64,000 bases of DNA from the NCBI GenBank assembly GCA_900110015.1, contig FOCD01000001.1, positions 186,001 through 250,000 of the forward strand. Direction: 5' to 3'. Made by a program: the position numbers and the translations under genes. Below the pieces are notes generated by a model that was not told the DNA's origin, did no database searches, and saw nothing but the letters and a program-made list of their open reading frames with translations. Position 1 is the first letter of the stretch. Every line of letters starts with the position of its first letter. This document shows, piece by piece, positions 37,874 through 46,122 of this stretch. Origin of the DNA: Terribacillus saccharophilus. GTDB taxonomy: Bacteria; Bacillota; Bacilli; Bacillales; Amphibacillaceae.

Positions 37874-39154
37874 ATGAAGAAGGCAAATCCATGGGCTCTG
37901 ATCCCATTTGTTGTTTTTCTAATTTTATTTATTGGATCAGGAATTATTACAGGTGATTTCTATACCTTCCCTGTCATAGTAGCTATTACAATTTCAGCAG
38001 GTGTAGCTTTGGCGATGAATCGAAAAGAATCGCTCACTAAAAAGGTAGATATTTTTTGTAAAGGTGCAGGAAATCCAAATGTAATGTTGATGGTTGTTAT
38101 ATTTGTTTTAGCGGGAGCATTTTCTGAGGTTGCAAAAGGTATGGGGGCGGTAGAATCTACTGTTAACCTCACTTTATCACTAATACCTCAAAATCTCCTG
38201 GTTGTAGGTTTATTTGTAATAGCTTGCTTTATTTCGTTGTCAATGGGTACATCGGTAGGAACGATAGTTGCATTGGCACCAATTGGTGTTGGAATTAGCG
38301 AACAGACCGATTTTTCTATGGCGTTAGTAATGGGGGCTATTGTTGGTGGTTCTATGTTCGGAGATAACTTATCGTTTATTTCGGATACAACAATAACTGC
38401 GGTTCGAACACAAGGCGCAGAGATGAAGGATAAATTTAAAGTTAACTTCTGGATTGTGTTACCAGCAGCCATTGTAACATGTATTATCTTAGGTTTTTTA
38501 ACATTAGGAGAATCTGGACAAGTTGAACACTTAAGCTATAGTTGGATCAAAATCATACCCTATATTTTAGTTATTGTTTTTGCATTAATTGGTATAAATG
38601 TATTCCTTGTTTTGGTTTTGGGAATTGTACTTGCTGGTGCTGTTGGATTGTTGGATGGAAGCTATCACTTCCTGAGTTTGATTCTACAAATTGGAGATGG
38701 AATGGCCGGCATGTATGAAATTGCCTTCCTGGCAATATTAATAGCTGGAATGGTTGAGGTTATTAAATTTAATGGAGGAATTGACTTTCTTCTTCAACTC
38801 GCAACTCGAAGAATTAAATCCAAAAGAGGGGCTGAATTTAGCATAGCAGGTCTAGTTAGTCTTACAGATCTATCAACTGCTAATAACACGATATCTATAC
38901 TGATTACTGGACCACTTGCTAAAAATATTGCTGATAAGTATGGTATTGAGCCAAAAAAATCAGCTAGTATATTAGATCTTTTTTCTAGCTCTATCCAAGG
39001 TCTGTTGCCATATGGCGCCCAATTTTTAGCAGCCGCCACTGTAGCAGGAATATCTCCGATCAGTATAATCCCATACTGTATTTATCCAATTCTAGTAGGA
39101 ATCTGCGGAGTTATCGCTATTCTCATTGGATATCCGAAAGCTAAGCAAAACTAA
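37874..39154 (+). CDS. NhaC-family transporter under SAM riboswitch, probable methionine-related transporter
   Basis: A 426-residue membrane protein with about 11 hydrophobic segments and NhaC-family features such as SMGTSVGTIVALAPIGVG and GSMFGDNLSFISDTTI. By homology alone it would be a Na+/H+ antiporter, but the SAM-I riboswitch fits the group proposed as methionine transporters (MetT). Transport of methionine or a precursor is inference from regulation. The ATG at 37874 has AGAGGTGG upstream. It is the only gene of the unit. Confidence 0.88.
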   Translation: MKKANPWALIPFVVFLILFIGSGIITGDFYTFPVIVAITISAGVALAMNRKESLTKKVDIFCKGAGNPNVMLMVVIFVLAGAFSEVAKGMGAVESTVNLTLSLIPQNLLVVGLFVIACFISLSMGTSVGTIVALAPIGVGISEQTDFSMALVMGAIVGGSMFGDNLSFISDTTITAVRTQGAEMKDKFKVNFWIVLPAAIVTCIILGFLTLGESGQVEHLSYSWIKIIPYILVIVFALIGINVFLVLVLGIVLAGAVGLLDGSYHFLSLILQIGDGMAGMYEIAFLAILIAGMVEVIKFNGGIDFLLQLATRRIKSKRGAEFSIAGLVSLTDLSTANNTISILITGPLAKNIADKYGIEPKKSASILDLFSSSIQGLLPYGAQFLAAATVAGISPISIIPYCIYPILVGICGVIAILIGYPKAKQN

Positions 39155-39255
39155 AAAGTTTGCTGTAGGTTGTTGTTTAATAACAGTAAATTCAAGAAGA
39201 GCCATGTAATTCTCTCACTGTTCTTCTTGTCCATTTGATTGTCTCACTTTATGAC

Positions 39256-39284
39256 TTGATTTTTATAGCAAGACCTTATACAAT
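39256..39284 (+). promoter_or_regulatory. Promoter of the guanidine riboswitch unit
   Basis: TTGATT and TACAAT are 17 bases apart, just before the riboswitch. Confidence 0.8.
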
Positions 39285-39307
39285 GTAGTGAATTGAATAT
39301 TGCTAAA

Positions 39308-39428
39308 TGTTTTCTAGGGTTCCGCAGCAGCTGCTGGTCTGGTCCGAGAGAAAACTCACAGTATTCACTGTGTCACGGAAGGATAAAAGCCTGGGAGAAA
39401 CTGTTTAACAGTTACTCTCAGGCTTTTT
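39308..39428 (+). promoter_or_regulatory. Guanidine-I (ykkC subtype 1) riboswitch
   Basis: Contains the conserved TCTAGGGTTCCG (39313-39324), CTGGTCCGAGAG (39339-39350) and ACGGAAGGATAAAAGCC near 39375. The expression platform is a long hairpin (GCCTGGGAGAAACTGT and complement) ending in seven T residues. Guanidine binding prevents termination and turns on the SMR genes. Confidence 0.95.
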
Positions 39429-39467
39429 TTCTTTTCCTGGACATACTAAATTTCGGAGGTGGAAGAA

Positions 39468-39809
39468 TTGAACAAAAATTGGCTCATGGTTATTGTTGCT
39501 GCAGTATTTGAAGTCTTATGGGTTATTGGATTAAAACATGCAAGTGATACTCTGGAATGGGTTGGAACCATAATTGCGATCGTAATAAGCTTCTATTTGA
39601 TGATAAGAGCTGGGCGCTATATACCAGTTGGAACGGTTTATGCAGTATTTGTAGGATTGGGAACAGCGGGTACCTTTTTCTCGGAAATTCTCTTCTTTGG
39701 GCAGCCATTCGTCCTTAATAAGTTCTTATTGGTAGCTTTATTACTTGCAGGTGTAATTGGGCTGAAACTTGTTACAAAAGATAAAGAAACAGAGGGGGCT
39801 GAACAGTAA
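39468..39809 (+). CDS. gdnC: Guanidinium exporter subunit, SMR family (YkkC-like)
   Basis: A 113-residue small multidrug resistance-type protein with four helices and the conserved membrane Glu in [13 protein letters not shown]. The initiator is TTG at 39468, 5 bases after GGAGGTGG; a longer frame from the GTG at 39459 covers that site. In B. subtilis the pair gdnCD (ykkCD) sits behind the same riboswitch and exports guanidinium. It overlaps gdnD by 1 base, and the two are expected to form a heteromer. Confidence 0.92.
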   Translation: MNKNWLMVIVAAVFEVLWVIGLKHASDTLEWVGTIIAIVISFYLMIRAGRYIPVGTVYAVFVGLGTAGTFFSEILFFGQPFVLNKFLLVALLLAGVIGLKLVTKDKETEGAEQ

Positions 39810-40123
39810 TGGCGTGGTCATTTTTAATCTTAGCTGGATTGTTTGAGATGTTTGGTGTAGCAATGATAAATAAACTGCATAAGGATAAAAGCTGGAAACC
39901 AGTAGCCCTACTGATTCTTGGATTTGGAGCTAGCTTTCTTTTTCTTTCTATTGCGATGGAGAGCTTACCAATGGGTACAGCCTATGCCGTTTGGACGGGA
40001 ATTGGAGCATCAGGCGGTGCGATAATTGGAATGTTATTCTTCAATGAATCTAAGGATTGGAAACGAATTTTGTTTATTGCTATGGTATTGGGAGCAGCGG
40101 TAGGGTTAAAACTGGTCTCTTAA
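39809..40123 (+). CDS. gdnD: Guanidinium exporter subunit, SMR family (YkkD-like)
   Basis: A 104-residue, four-helix SMR protein. The essential Glu13 is in ILAGLFEMFGVAMINK and the helix-4 motif GTAYAVWTGIGASGG is typical of the guanidine exporter branch. The ATG overlaps the gdnC stop, so the two subunits are translationally coupled. It is controlled by the guanidine-I riboswitch. Confidence 0.93.
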   Translation: MAWSFLILAGLFEMFGVAMINKLHKDKSWKPVALLILGFGASFLFLSIAMESLPMGTAYAVWTGIGASGGAIIGMLFFNESKDWKRILFIAMVLGAAVGLKLVS

Positions 40124-40249
40124 GAAGTCATCTCCGAATTGGTAGCATCCCACTTTGGGAAATTTTCTAAAAGTGTTATCATACTAAGTGGAACTGACGG
40201 TTAATGTGCTTATTTCTCAAATCATATCTCATCAGGAGCAGGTGATACA

Positions 40250-41101
40250 TTGGATGACCTAATTGATAGATTGCAAACCAAAGCATTTGAACTAACGGAA
40301 GCACAGCGGAGAATTGCTGATTATGTTGTACAGCATCCTATGGAAGTAGCATTTCTTACTGTTGATAAGTTAGCTTCTACGGTAGGTACAAGTACAGCTA
40401 CGATAATGAGGTTTTCCGCAGCAGTTGGCTACTCAGGTTTTTCTGAGCTGCAGAAAGAACTCCAAGCAAGCATGAAGCATAAAGCAGCTCCCCAAACCAG
40501 GCTGGAAGCCAATTTGAAAGATACTAATAAAAGTGAACTTTTGCAGCAGCATGTAGAGCTGCAATATAATAATATTCAGTATTCCTTAGACAATATTTCG
40601 GACAGTACATTACAAGAAATTATAAAGAAGATTGCAGCATCAGATAACATTTTATGTACGAGTGTACGGAGTGGTAGGCCAGTTGGAGAATACATAGCAT
40701 TTGGGGTAAATAGAATTCTTGGAAATTGTAAATATATTGATGCGGATAAGAGTGAATGGGTCGACGAATCCATCAGCCTTACCTCGTCGGATCTAATAAT
40801 AGCAGTGAGTTATCCGCGATATGCAGAAAGAATTGCAAATATGTTAGAAGTAGCAAAGTCCTGCGGTGCTGAAATCATACTAATAACAGACAGTTATTCT
40901 TCACCAATGACGAAGTATGCTGATTTCATCTTACCTTGTTCTTCTGCAAGTGCAGCTTCTCATAATAGCATTGTGTCAGCTATTTTTATCGTTGACTATA
41001 TTTTAAGTGCTTTAGCTATAAATTATCCTGAAAGAACCAAGCCTAGACTTGATAAAATTAATGAAATACTTACGAAAATGAGTTATCACACAAAAAGGTG
41101 A
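40250..41101 (+). CDS. MurR/RpiR family transcriptional regulator
   Basis: A 283-residue regulator with an HTH_6 domain (VDKLASTVGTSTATIMRFSA, residues 38-57) and a C-terminal SIS domain (about 125-265) with SGRPVGEYIAFGVNR. It resembles the regulator at 12800-13588 only at family level. It precedes the RraA-DUF1932-TRAP operon in the same direction but is closed by its own terminator, so the operon has a separate promoter with likely operators at 41187-41232. The start is TTG, with AGGTG nearby. Confidence 0.87.
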   Translation: MDDLIDRLQTKAFELTEAQRRIADYVVQHPMEVAFLTVDKLASTVGTSTATIMRFSAAVGYSGFSELQKELQASMKHKAAPQTRLEANLKDTNKSELLQQHVELQYNNIQYSLDNISDSTLQEIIKKIAASDNILCTSVRSGRPVGEYIAFGVNRILGNCKYIDADKSEWVDESISLTSSDLIIAVSYPRYAERIANMLEVAKSCGAEIILITDSYSSPMTKYADFILPCSSASAASHNSIVSAIFIVDYILSALAINYPERTKPRLDKINEILTKMSYHTKR

Positions 41102-41122
41102 ATGTGTGATAACTCATTTTTT
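41075..41122 (+). terminator. Terminator after the RpiR gene
   Basis: The 18-bp perfect stem AAAATGAGTTATCACACA and its complement is followed by T residues; the stop codon lies in the loop. Confidence 0.9.
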
Positions 41123-41138
41123 ATTTTGAAAATTTTAA

Positions 41139-41152
41139 TGAAAGCGCTTTAC
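41139..41152 (+). promoter_or_regulatory. cre-like site upstream of the carboxylate operon
   Basis: TGAAAGCGCTTTAC matches the catabolite responsive element core (TGAAAGCGCTTTCA optimum) except at its end. CcpA control is inferred. Confidence 0.65.
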
Positions 41153-41186
41153 CGTCGTGAAATAAAGTGGTATGATCACACCATCA

Positions 41187-41232
41187 AAGTAATAAACGTT
41201 ACTTAATATTTATATAAAGTAATGTATATTAC
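41187..41232. promoter_or_regulatory. Two related dyads, candidate RpiR operators
   Basis: AAGTAA-TAAACG-TTACTT (41187-41204) and GTAAT-GTAT-ATTAC (41219-41232) share the GTAAT/ATTAC half site and end just before the ribosome site of the RraA-like gene. Confidence 0.6.
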
Positions 41233-41247
41233 GAGGAGGGGTTATAT

Positions 41248-41919
41248 ATGGAAAGCGTATCGTTATTAGCAAACGAACTTATTGAGCGAGCTAAAAAACT
41301 AAATACTACGCTCCTTGCCGATGTGATGGGCTGTACAGGTTCGCTGGATTACCGTATCAAACCAGTGAGCACTGGTATGGAATTTGTAGGAACAGCACTG
41401 ACAGTAAGCTTAAGACCTGGAGATAATTTGTTTCTCCACCAGGCAATTTATTCAGCAAAAAAGGGTCATGTATTAATGGTCGATGGAAAAGGACACACAA
41501 ATAATGCTTACTTAGGAGAACTTATGGCTAGTTCAGCTCAGGCCATTGGTATAGAAGGTATTGTAATTGATGGACTAGTAAGGGATAAAAAAGCATTGGA
41601 AGAATTGAAATTCCCTATATACAGTAAAGGCTTTAATCCGAATGGACCTTTTAAAGATGGGCCGGGAGAAATAAACGAAGTGATTTCTTGCGGAGGGATC
41701 CGTGTTGCGCCAGGTGATTTAGTTGTAGGAGATGATGATGGTGTAGTAGTCGTACCTGCCAATCTAATTGACGAAGTGCTTCGTAAAGCGACAGAGAAAT
41801 TGTCATATGAAGAAAAGCGTCTGGAAACAATTGCCCAGTATGCTCATCAGGAACGCCCTGATCCAATGTCATTAGCACCGAAATGGTTAGAAAATAAAAT
41901 CAAACAATACCAAGAGTAG
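41248..41919 (+). CDS. RraA-like family protein (hydroxy-oxoacid aldolase/decarboxylase type)
   Basis: A 223-residue protein of the RraA/HMG-aldolase fold. Diagnostic segments are TTLLADVMGCTGSLDYRI, the GHTNNAYLGELMASSA binding loop, EGIVIDGLVRDKKALEEL and the C-terminal PGDLVVGDDDGVVVVP. Such proteins either cleave or decarboxylate hydroxy-oxo-acids with a divalent metal, or inhibit RNase E; with catabolic neighbours the enzymatic option is more likely. GAGGAGGGG supports the ATG. It is the first gene of a four-gene operon. Confidence 0.88.
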   Translation: MESVSLLANELIERAKKLNTTLLADVMGCTGSLDYRIKPVSTGMEFVGTALTVSLRPGDNLFLHQAIYSAKKGHVLMVDGKGHTNNAYLGELMASSAQAIGIEGIVIDGLVRDKKALEELKFPIYSKGFNPNGPFKDGPGEINEVISCGGIRVAPGDLVVGDDDGVVVVPANLIDEVLRKATEKLSYEEKRLETIAQYAHQERPDPMSLAPKWLENKIKQYQE

Positions 41920-41931
41920 GGGTTGAGATTG

Positions 41932-42825
41932 ATGAAATTAGGTTTTGTCGGGTTTGGGGAAGCTGCATATGAAATGGCAACCGGATTGCATAGTGAAGGA
42001 ATAGAAAAAATTTATGCTTTTGATGCATTATTAGATGAACCGAAATTATCTGATCGTATTAGAGAAAGAGCTTCCAAAGCAAATGTTGAGTTAGTGGGAA
42101 GCGCTGAAGAAGTTATGCAAATATGTACGATTGTTATTGCTGCAGTACCTGCCAACAAGACGTTAGAGGTAGCGCAATCACTAACTGACAGCTTTAAGGA
42201 AAATTTAGTTTATGTGGATGTATCTGCTGCCACTCCGGAAATAAAAAAACAAGTGGCACGTGTAGTAGAGGATGAAGGTTCGCTATTTGTAGACGCAGCA
42301 ATGCTTGGGCCACTACCTGTTTACAAACATAAGGTACCGATCTCTGCAAGTGGAAACGGTACAGATTTATTTATAAACAATTTAGCGGGACATGGCATGC
42401 AAATCACTAAAATAAGCGATCATCCCGGTGATGCTTCAGCGCTCAAACTTATTAGAAGCATCTATATGAAAGGTATCGTTGGTTTGATGGTGGAGTTTTT
42501 AGAAGCAGCCAAAACATACGGAGTAGAAGAACAGGCCATCCGTTCTATTGATGAAACGATGAACGCTAAGACTTTTGTTGAAACGATGAATCGGCTTGTA
42601 ACCGGGAGTGCGCTTCATGCGAAAAGACGCGCTGTGGAACTTGGCGGCAGCATCGAGATGCTGCAAGAATCCAATTTAGATGCGAGCATTTCGATTGCTG
42701 CACAGAAGAAATTAGAACGGCTTGCTGAATTGGATATTCCAGAAAAGTATAAAGGAAGAAAGCCAGATACATGGGAAGAAGTTCTTGCGTTGTTAATGGA
42801 TAAAAATGAAGTTTACAACACTTGA
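41932..42825 (+). CDS. NAD(P)-dependent oxidoreductase with DUF1932 domain
   Basis: A 297-residue beta-hydroxyacid dehydrogenase-like protein. The N-terminal Rossmann motif is LGFVGFGEAAYEMATGL, and the C-terminal helical DUF1932 domain covers about residues 185-265. The conserved Lys of the family is probable in ALKLIRSIYMKG. Relatives act in catabolism of branched or aromatic hydroxyacids. The ATG at 41932 follows AGGGG; an in-frame TTG at 41923 is less likely. The gene starts 13 bases after the RraA-like gene. Confidence 0.87.
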   Translation: MKLGFVGFGEAAYEMATGLHSEGIEKIYAFDALLDEPKLSDRIRERASKANVELVGSAEEVMQICTIVIAAVPANKTLEVAQSLTDSFKENLVYVDVSAATPEIKKQVARVVEDEGSLFVDAAMLGPLPVYKHKVPISASGNGTDLFINNLAGHGMQITKISDHPGDASALKLIRSIYMKGIVGLMVEFLEAAKTYGVEEQAIRSIDETMNAKTFVETMNRLVTGSALHAKRRAVELGGSIEMLQESNLDASISIAAQKKLERLAELDIPEKYKGRKPDTWEEVLALLMDKNEVYNT

Positions 42826-42827
42826 AA

Positions 42828-42841
42828 TGAAAGCGTTTTAA
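42828..42841 (+). promoter_or_regulatory. Second cre-like site, inside the carboxylate operon
   Basis: TGAAAGCGTTTTAA, just after the stop of the DUF1932 gene, could act as a CcpA roadblock; this is inferred from the motif alone. Confidence 0.5.
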
Positions 42842-42872
42842 TGATGGTTAGAGCCAAGGGGAGGGAGAACAG

Positions 42873-44216
42873 ATGACGGGTTTTATTGCATTAGTAGTGT
42901 TCATAGGAGTTATTATCATCTGGAATGTAATAGTGAAGCGCAACATGGGGGAAGCGATGTTTCTAGGCTTCATTGCCACCGTATTGTTTGGAGGAACTGA
43001 TGCCCCAAGATTATTTTGGGACGGATTAGTATTTGCTTCCACTTACGAAGTATTATACGCTGCAGTTGCTTTTGTTTTCATGGCATTTCTAGTTGATCGG
43101 CTCAATTTGATTCAAGCTCTTCTACGAATACTTAATTCACTTATTGGAAAGCTGCCAGGTGGCGCAGCTTATATGAGTACGGTAGGTTCTGCTATTCTTG
43201 GAGCTCTCTCTGGTTCCAATTCAGCTAATACCGCGACAACCGGATCAATCACGGCTCAGTGGATGATCAAATCAGGATGGAGCCGTGAGACGACAGCAAC
43301 TATCCTGGCTGGAAACGGCGGTTTAGGCGCTGCACTGCCCCCGAATTCCTCTATGTTCATAATGCTTGGGTTTGCGCCTATAGGAGCTGTAGTTGCAGAG
43401 GGTGATCTGTATATTGCCCTTTTAATCGGTGGAGGTTACCAGGTTATCTACCGAATGATTTTAGTGTTCTTGCTAGTTAAGAAAAATGGTATCAAGGCTC
43501 TTCCGTCGGAGGATATCCTTGGCTTCAGGGAAGCTCTTAAACAAGGGTGGAAATCCATCTTCATTTTCTTCGGTGCATTGATTCCTATACTAGTTACTGT
43601 TGGTCCGCTTGCGGAAGCATTAAAGAACAATCCTAATATTGGACCAGAAGCAATGGACGAGATTTCATTGATTACTTGGATACCTATTTTAATCATGCTC
43701 ATCAGTTTAATAATCGGCCGGAAGAAAACACCTGGATCGCTGGCAAATTGGTCTAAAATGTTATCATCTGCTATTCCGCAATTTACAACAATTGGCGCAC
43801 TCATGCTATTTGCAGTAGCTGCCAGTGAAGTCCTTTCGCAACTAGGACTTGCGAATGATCTCAGTCAAATAACTTCTTCACTTGATATACCAAAATGGCT
43901 GATGGTCCTTATGGTAGGTATTTTGGTTACATTAGTAGCAGGACCGCTATCCTCTACAGCCACGCTTACTGCAGTTGGTTTGGTATCATTTTCTGCTTTA
44001 ACATCTGCCGGAGTAGATCCATTGGTGGCAGTAGTAGCCATACTGGCATTTTCTTCAACTGAAGGCGCATCTCCTCCAGCTTCAGGATCGATATTCATTG
44101 CATCCGGACTAGCAGGAGCAAGACCGGAAAAAACATTCATACCATTAATCTTATATTACATGCTGCCAATCGTAGGAATTGGCTGGCTAATAGGAATGGA
44201 GATACTGCCAGTATAA
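42873..44216 (+). CDS. TRAP-type transporter large permease (DctM-like)
   Basis: A 447-residue membrane protein with about 12 hydrophobic segments. The DctM hallmarks are GSNSANTATTGSITAQWMIK, the re-entrant GLGAALPPNSSMFIMLGFAP and a second pseudo-repeat GPLSSTATLTAVGLVSFSAL. TRAP systems normally need a DctP binding protein and a DctQ small subunit; no DctP gene is seen here. A carboxylate substrate is likely given the operon partners. AAGGGGAGGG precedes the ATG. Confidence 0.85.
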   Translation: MTGFIALVVFIGVIIIWNVIVKRNMGEAMFLGFIATVLFGGTDAPRLFWDGLVFASTYEVLYAAVAFVFMAFLVDRLNLIQALLRILNSLIGKLPGGAAYMSTVGSAILGALSGSNSANTATTGSITAQWMIKSGWSRETTATILAGNGGLGAALPPNSSMFIMLGFAPIGAVVAEGDLYIALLIGGGYQVIYRMILVFLLVKKNGIKALPSEDILGFREALKQGWKSIFIFFGALIPILVTVGPLAEALKNNPNIGPEAMDEISLITWIPILIMLISLIIGRKKTPGSLANWSKMLSSAIPQFTTIGALMLFAVAASEVLSQLGLANDLSQITSSLDIPKWLMVLMVGILVTLVAGPLSSTATLTAVGLVSFSALTSAGVDPLVAVVAILAFSSTEGASPPASGSIFIASGLAGARPEKTFIPLILYYMLPIVGIGWLIGMEILPV

Positions 44217-44235
44217 AAGAGATAGGGAGTTGGTA

Positions 44236-44490
44236 ATGATGCGAAAACTTGCAGAATTGTTGTTTAAAGTATTTCTTGTAGCATTCCTGGCATGCGGTTC
44301 ACTGCTTGTGTTCGGACAAATTCTGGGCTTAATTCTGCAAAATGGGGACCTTATTATCCAAAGTGCGGAATGGTTTAAAAATCCCACAATTATTTTAAGT
44401 GCAATATTCAGCCTTGTTGGTTTCTCGTTGAACTACTTGCCGAAGAAAAAAAATGTTAATGACCAAGATAAAAGTATGTCCGGCAGTTGA
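44236..44490 (+). CDS. Small two-helix membrane protein downstream of the TRAP permease
   Basis: An 84-residue protein with hydrophobic segments at about residues 10-33 and 45-65 and a polar tail. Its place after a DctM-like gene suggests a reduced DctQ-like small subunit, but it is only about half the size of DctQ and has no recognised motif. The ATG at 44236 has AGGGAG upstream; a second ATG at 44239 is equally possible. Confidence 0.65.
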   Translation: MMRKLAELLFKVFLVAFLACGSLLVFGQILGLILQNGDLIIQSAEWFKNPTIILSAIFSLVGFSLNYLPKKKNVNDQDKSMSGS

Positions 44491-44506
44491 TATAGCACAA
44501 AAATTT

Positions 44507-44546
44507 GAAAGACCTGAGCCATAATGACTCAGGTCTTTCTATTTTT
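44507..44546. terminator. Bidirectional terminator between TRAP operon and clpP paralogue
   Basis: The 12-bp stem GAAAGACCTGAG/CTCAGGTCTTTC with a 9-base loop is followed by a T-rich tail. Confidence 0.88.
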
Positions 44547-44586
44547 ACGGCTGAGAGAAAAACAACCTTCAAAACGATAATTCCCT

Positions 44587-45168
44587 TTATTTCCGCAATA
44601 GAACTTGATCAATAATCCCGTAATCCTTCGCTTCGTTCGCACTCATAAAATAATCTCGGTCAGTATCGGCAGCTACTTTTTCGATTGGCTGGCCGGTAAA
44701 ATCTGCAATCAATTGATTGATATGCTGTCTTTGTTTGATGATTCTTTTAGCAGTTATTTCAATATCGGCTGCCTGGCCTCTTGCACCTCCAAGTGGTTGG
44801 TGAATCATAATTTCGCTATTTGGCAGAGCATATCTTTTCCCTGGCGTGCCTGCAAGCAACAGCATTGCGCCAAAAGAAGCGGCCATGCCTGTGCAAATTG
44901 TCTGCACATCCGGTTTGATAAACTGTATCGTATCAAGTATTGAAAAACCAGCTGAAATTGAACCTCCAGGACTGTTGATGTAAAGCGAAATATCCTTTTC
45001 AGGATCATCTGCTGCTAGAAATAACAGCTGCGCCACAATAGCGTTAGCCATACTATCGTTGATTTCTTCACTCACCATAATGATTCGATCTTTTAACAGC
45101 CTCGAGTAAATGTCATAAGATCGTTCTCCCATATTCGATTGCTCCACTACATAAGGTATTGCTGTCAC
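44587..45168 (-). CDS. clpP: ATP-dependent Clp protease proteolytic subunit, probable second copy
   Basis: A 193-residue ClpP with catalytic Ser98 (GMAASFGA), His123 (MIHQPLGG) and Asp172 (DTDRDYF) at exactly the canonical positions, plus the oligomer segment [12 protein letters not shown]. It should form the tetradecameric chamber used by ClpX, ClpC or ClpE. The main clpP of Bacillaceae lies in a different neighbourhood, so this is probably a paralogue. The start is GTG with AAGGAGAG upstream. It lies 82 bases downstream of an ECF sigma gene on the same strand. Confidence 0.9.
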   Translation of the reverse strand: MTAIPYVVEQSNMGERSYDIYSRLLKDRIIMVSEEINDSMANAIVAQLLFLAADDPEKDISLYINSPGGSISAGFSILDTIQFIKPDVQTICTGMAASFGAMLLLAGTPGKRYALPNSEIMIHQPLGGARGQAADIEITAKRIIKQRQHINQLIADFTGQPIEKVAADTDRDYFMSANEAKDYGIIDQVLLRK

Positions 45169-45250
45169 TAATTACACTCTCCTTTCGTTCTTCATAATTA
45201 GAACGAATTTAAAATGACATAAGATATGGGCAAAAAAAATAACTGCAACT

Positions 45251-45889
45251 TTAGGCTGCAGCCATATATAGATTCGAATTTGTTTGAAGGTAGAGCTTGG
45301 AAGTACGAAACACAGTAGGGAGAATGCGGATCATCTCTGCTGGATCGTCTCTGTTGAGAGACAATTCAATTAGCTCAAAAAACTCTTCCTGTTCTAAGTT
45401 TTCCCACGAGTTCCGTACAAGAGGATGTATCGTATCAGCTTGAATATTTATGCGTCCCCGATGTAGGAGTGCTTTTACAGCTGATTCGTTTAATTCGAGC
45501 AGATCTGCAATTTCGGCAGATTGATAATGAAAAGCTTCCTTTAAGACAAACACAATCAGCTGCTTTGGAGTAAGTTTTCGAAGCTGCTCCATATGCTGCA
45601 CGTTGTCTTGTCTTTCAGCTAACGTTGTATCCTGAATCTCAGAAACAAGCTCTTCTTTCTTCTGTTTACGTATTCTGTCTATCCAGGCGTGATAAGCAAT
45701 CTTTTTCAATAGACCGACAGATGGAGGGAAGGCCTCTTCGGGATATTTCATCAGCGTCTTTAAGACTGCCTCCTGCGTTATCTCTTCACTATCCCATTTA
45801 TTTTTCGTCAGATACAAACAGTAATACGATAACTTAGCCATTGTTTCCTCTATTATTGATTGACGATCAACCTGTTTAGGCTGCTCCAT
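45251..45889 (-). CDS. ECF-type RNA polymerase sigma factor with C-terminal extension
   Basis: A 212-residue protein. Region 2 covers about residues 20-75 (YLTKNKWDSEEITQEAVLKT and KKIAYHAWIDRIRKQKKEE), region 4 about 105-150 (LRKLTPKQLIVFVLKEAFHY, then SAEIADLLELNESAVKALLH). About 60 further residues follow region 4, an extension that may hold an autoregulatory role in place of an anti-sigma factor, since none is encoded nearby. AAAGGGGTG precedes the ATG. Its targets, perhaps including clpP downstream, are not known. Confidence 0.85.
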   Translation of the reverse strand: MEQPKQVDRQSIIEETMAKLSYYCLYLTKNKWDSEEITQEAVLKTLMKYPEEAFPPSVGLLKKIAYHAWIDRIRKQKKEELVSEIQDTTLAERQDNVQHMEQLRKLTPKQLIVFVLKEAFHYQSAEIADLLELNESAVKALLHRGRINIQADTIHPLVRNSWENLEQEEFFELIELSLNRDDPAEMIRILPTVFRTSKLYLQTNSNLYMAAA

Positions 45890-46020
45890 TTTTTCACCCC
45901 TTTATTCCTTAGACGTTTTTAACTTAAAGAAAGATACGGGTACGCATTTAATTTTACTATAAGGAGAGGATGCAACAACTCCGACAGCTTCGTAATACAC
46001 ATTTGAATTAGTAGGAGAAG

Positions 46021-46049
46021 GGACTCCGCCTTAAGACGGATAAAAGTCC
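46021..46049. promoter_or_regulatory. Nested dyad upstream of the MFS-LiaFSR cluster
   Basis: GGACT ... AGTCC flank CCGCCTTAAGACGG, a 14-base palindrome with a single mismatched pair. It lies about 75 bases before the MFS gene; a response-regulator site is possible but unproven. Confidence 0.4.
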
Positions 46050-46122
46050 ATTCTGCAGATTGTTTTCCGGGTATTTCCATTTAATTATACTGTAAGTAAC
46101 AAATGGAAAGAGGGTTGAAATA

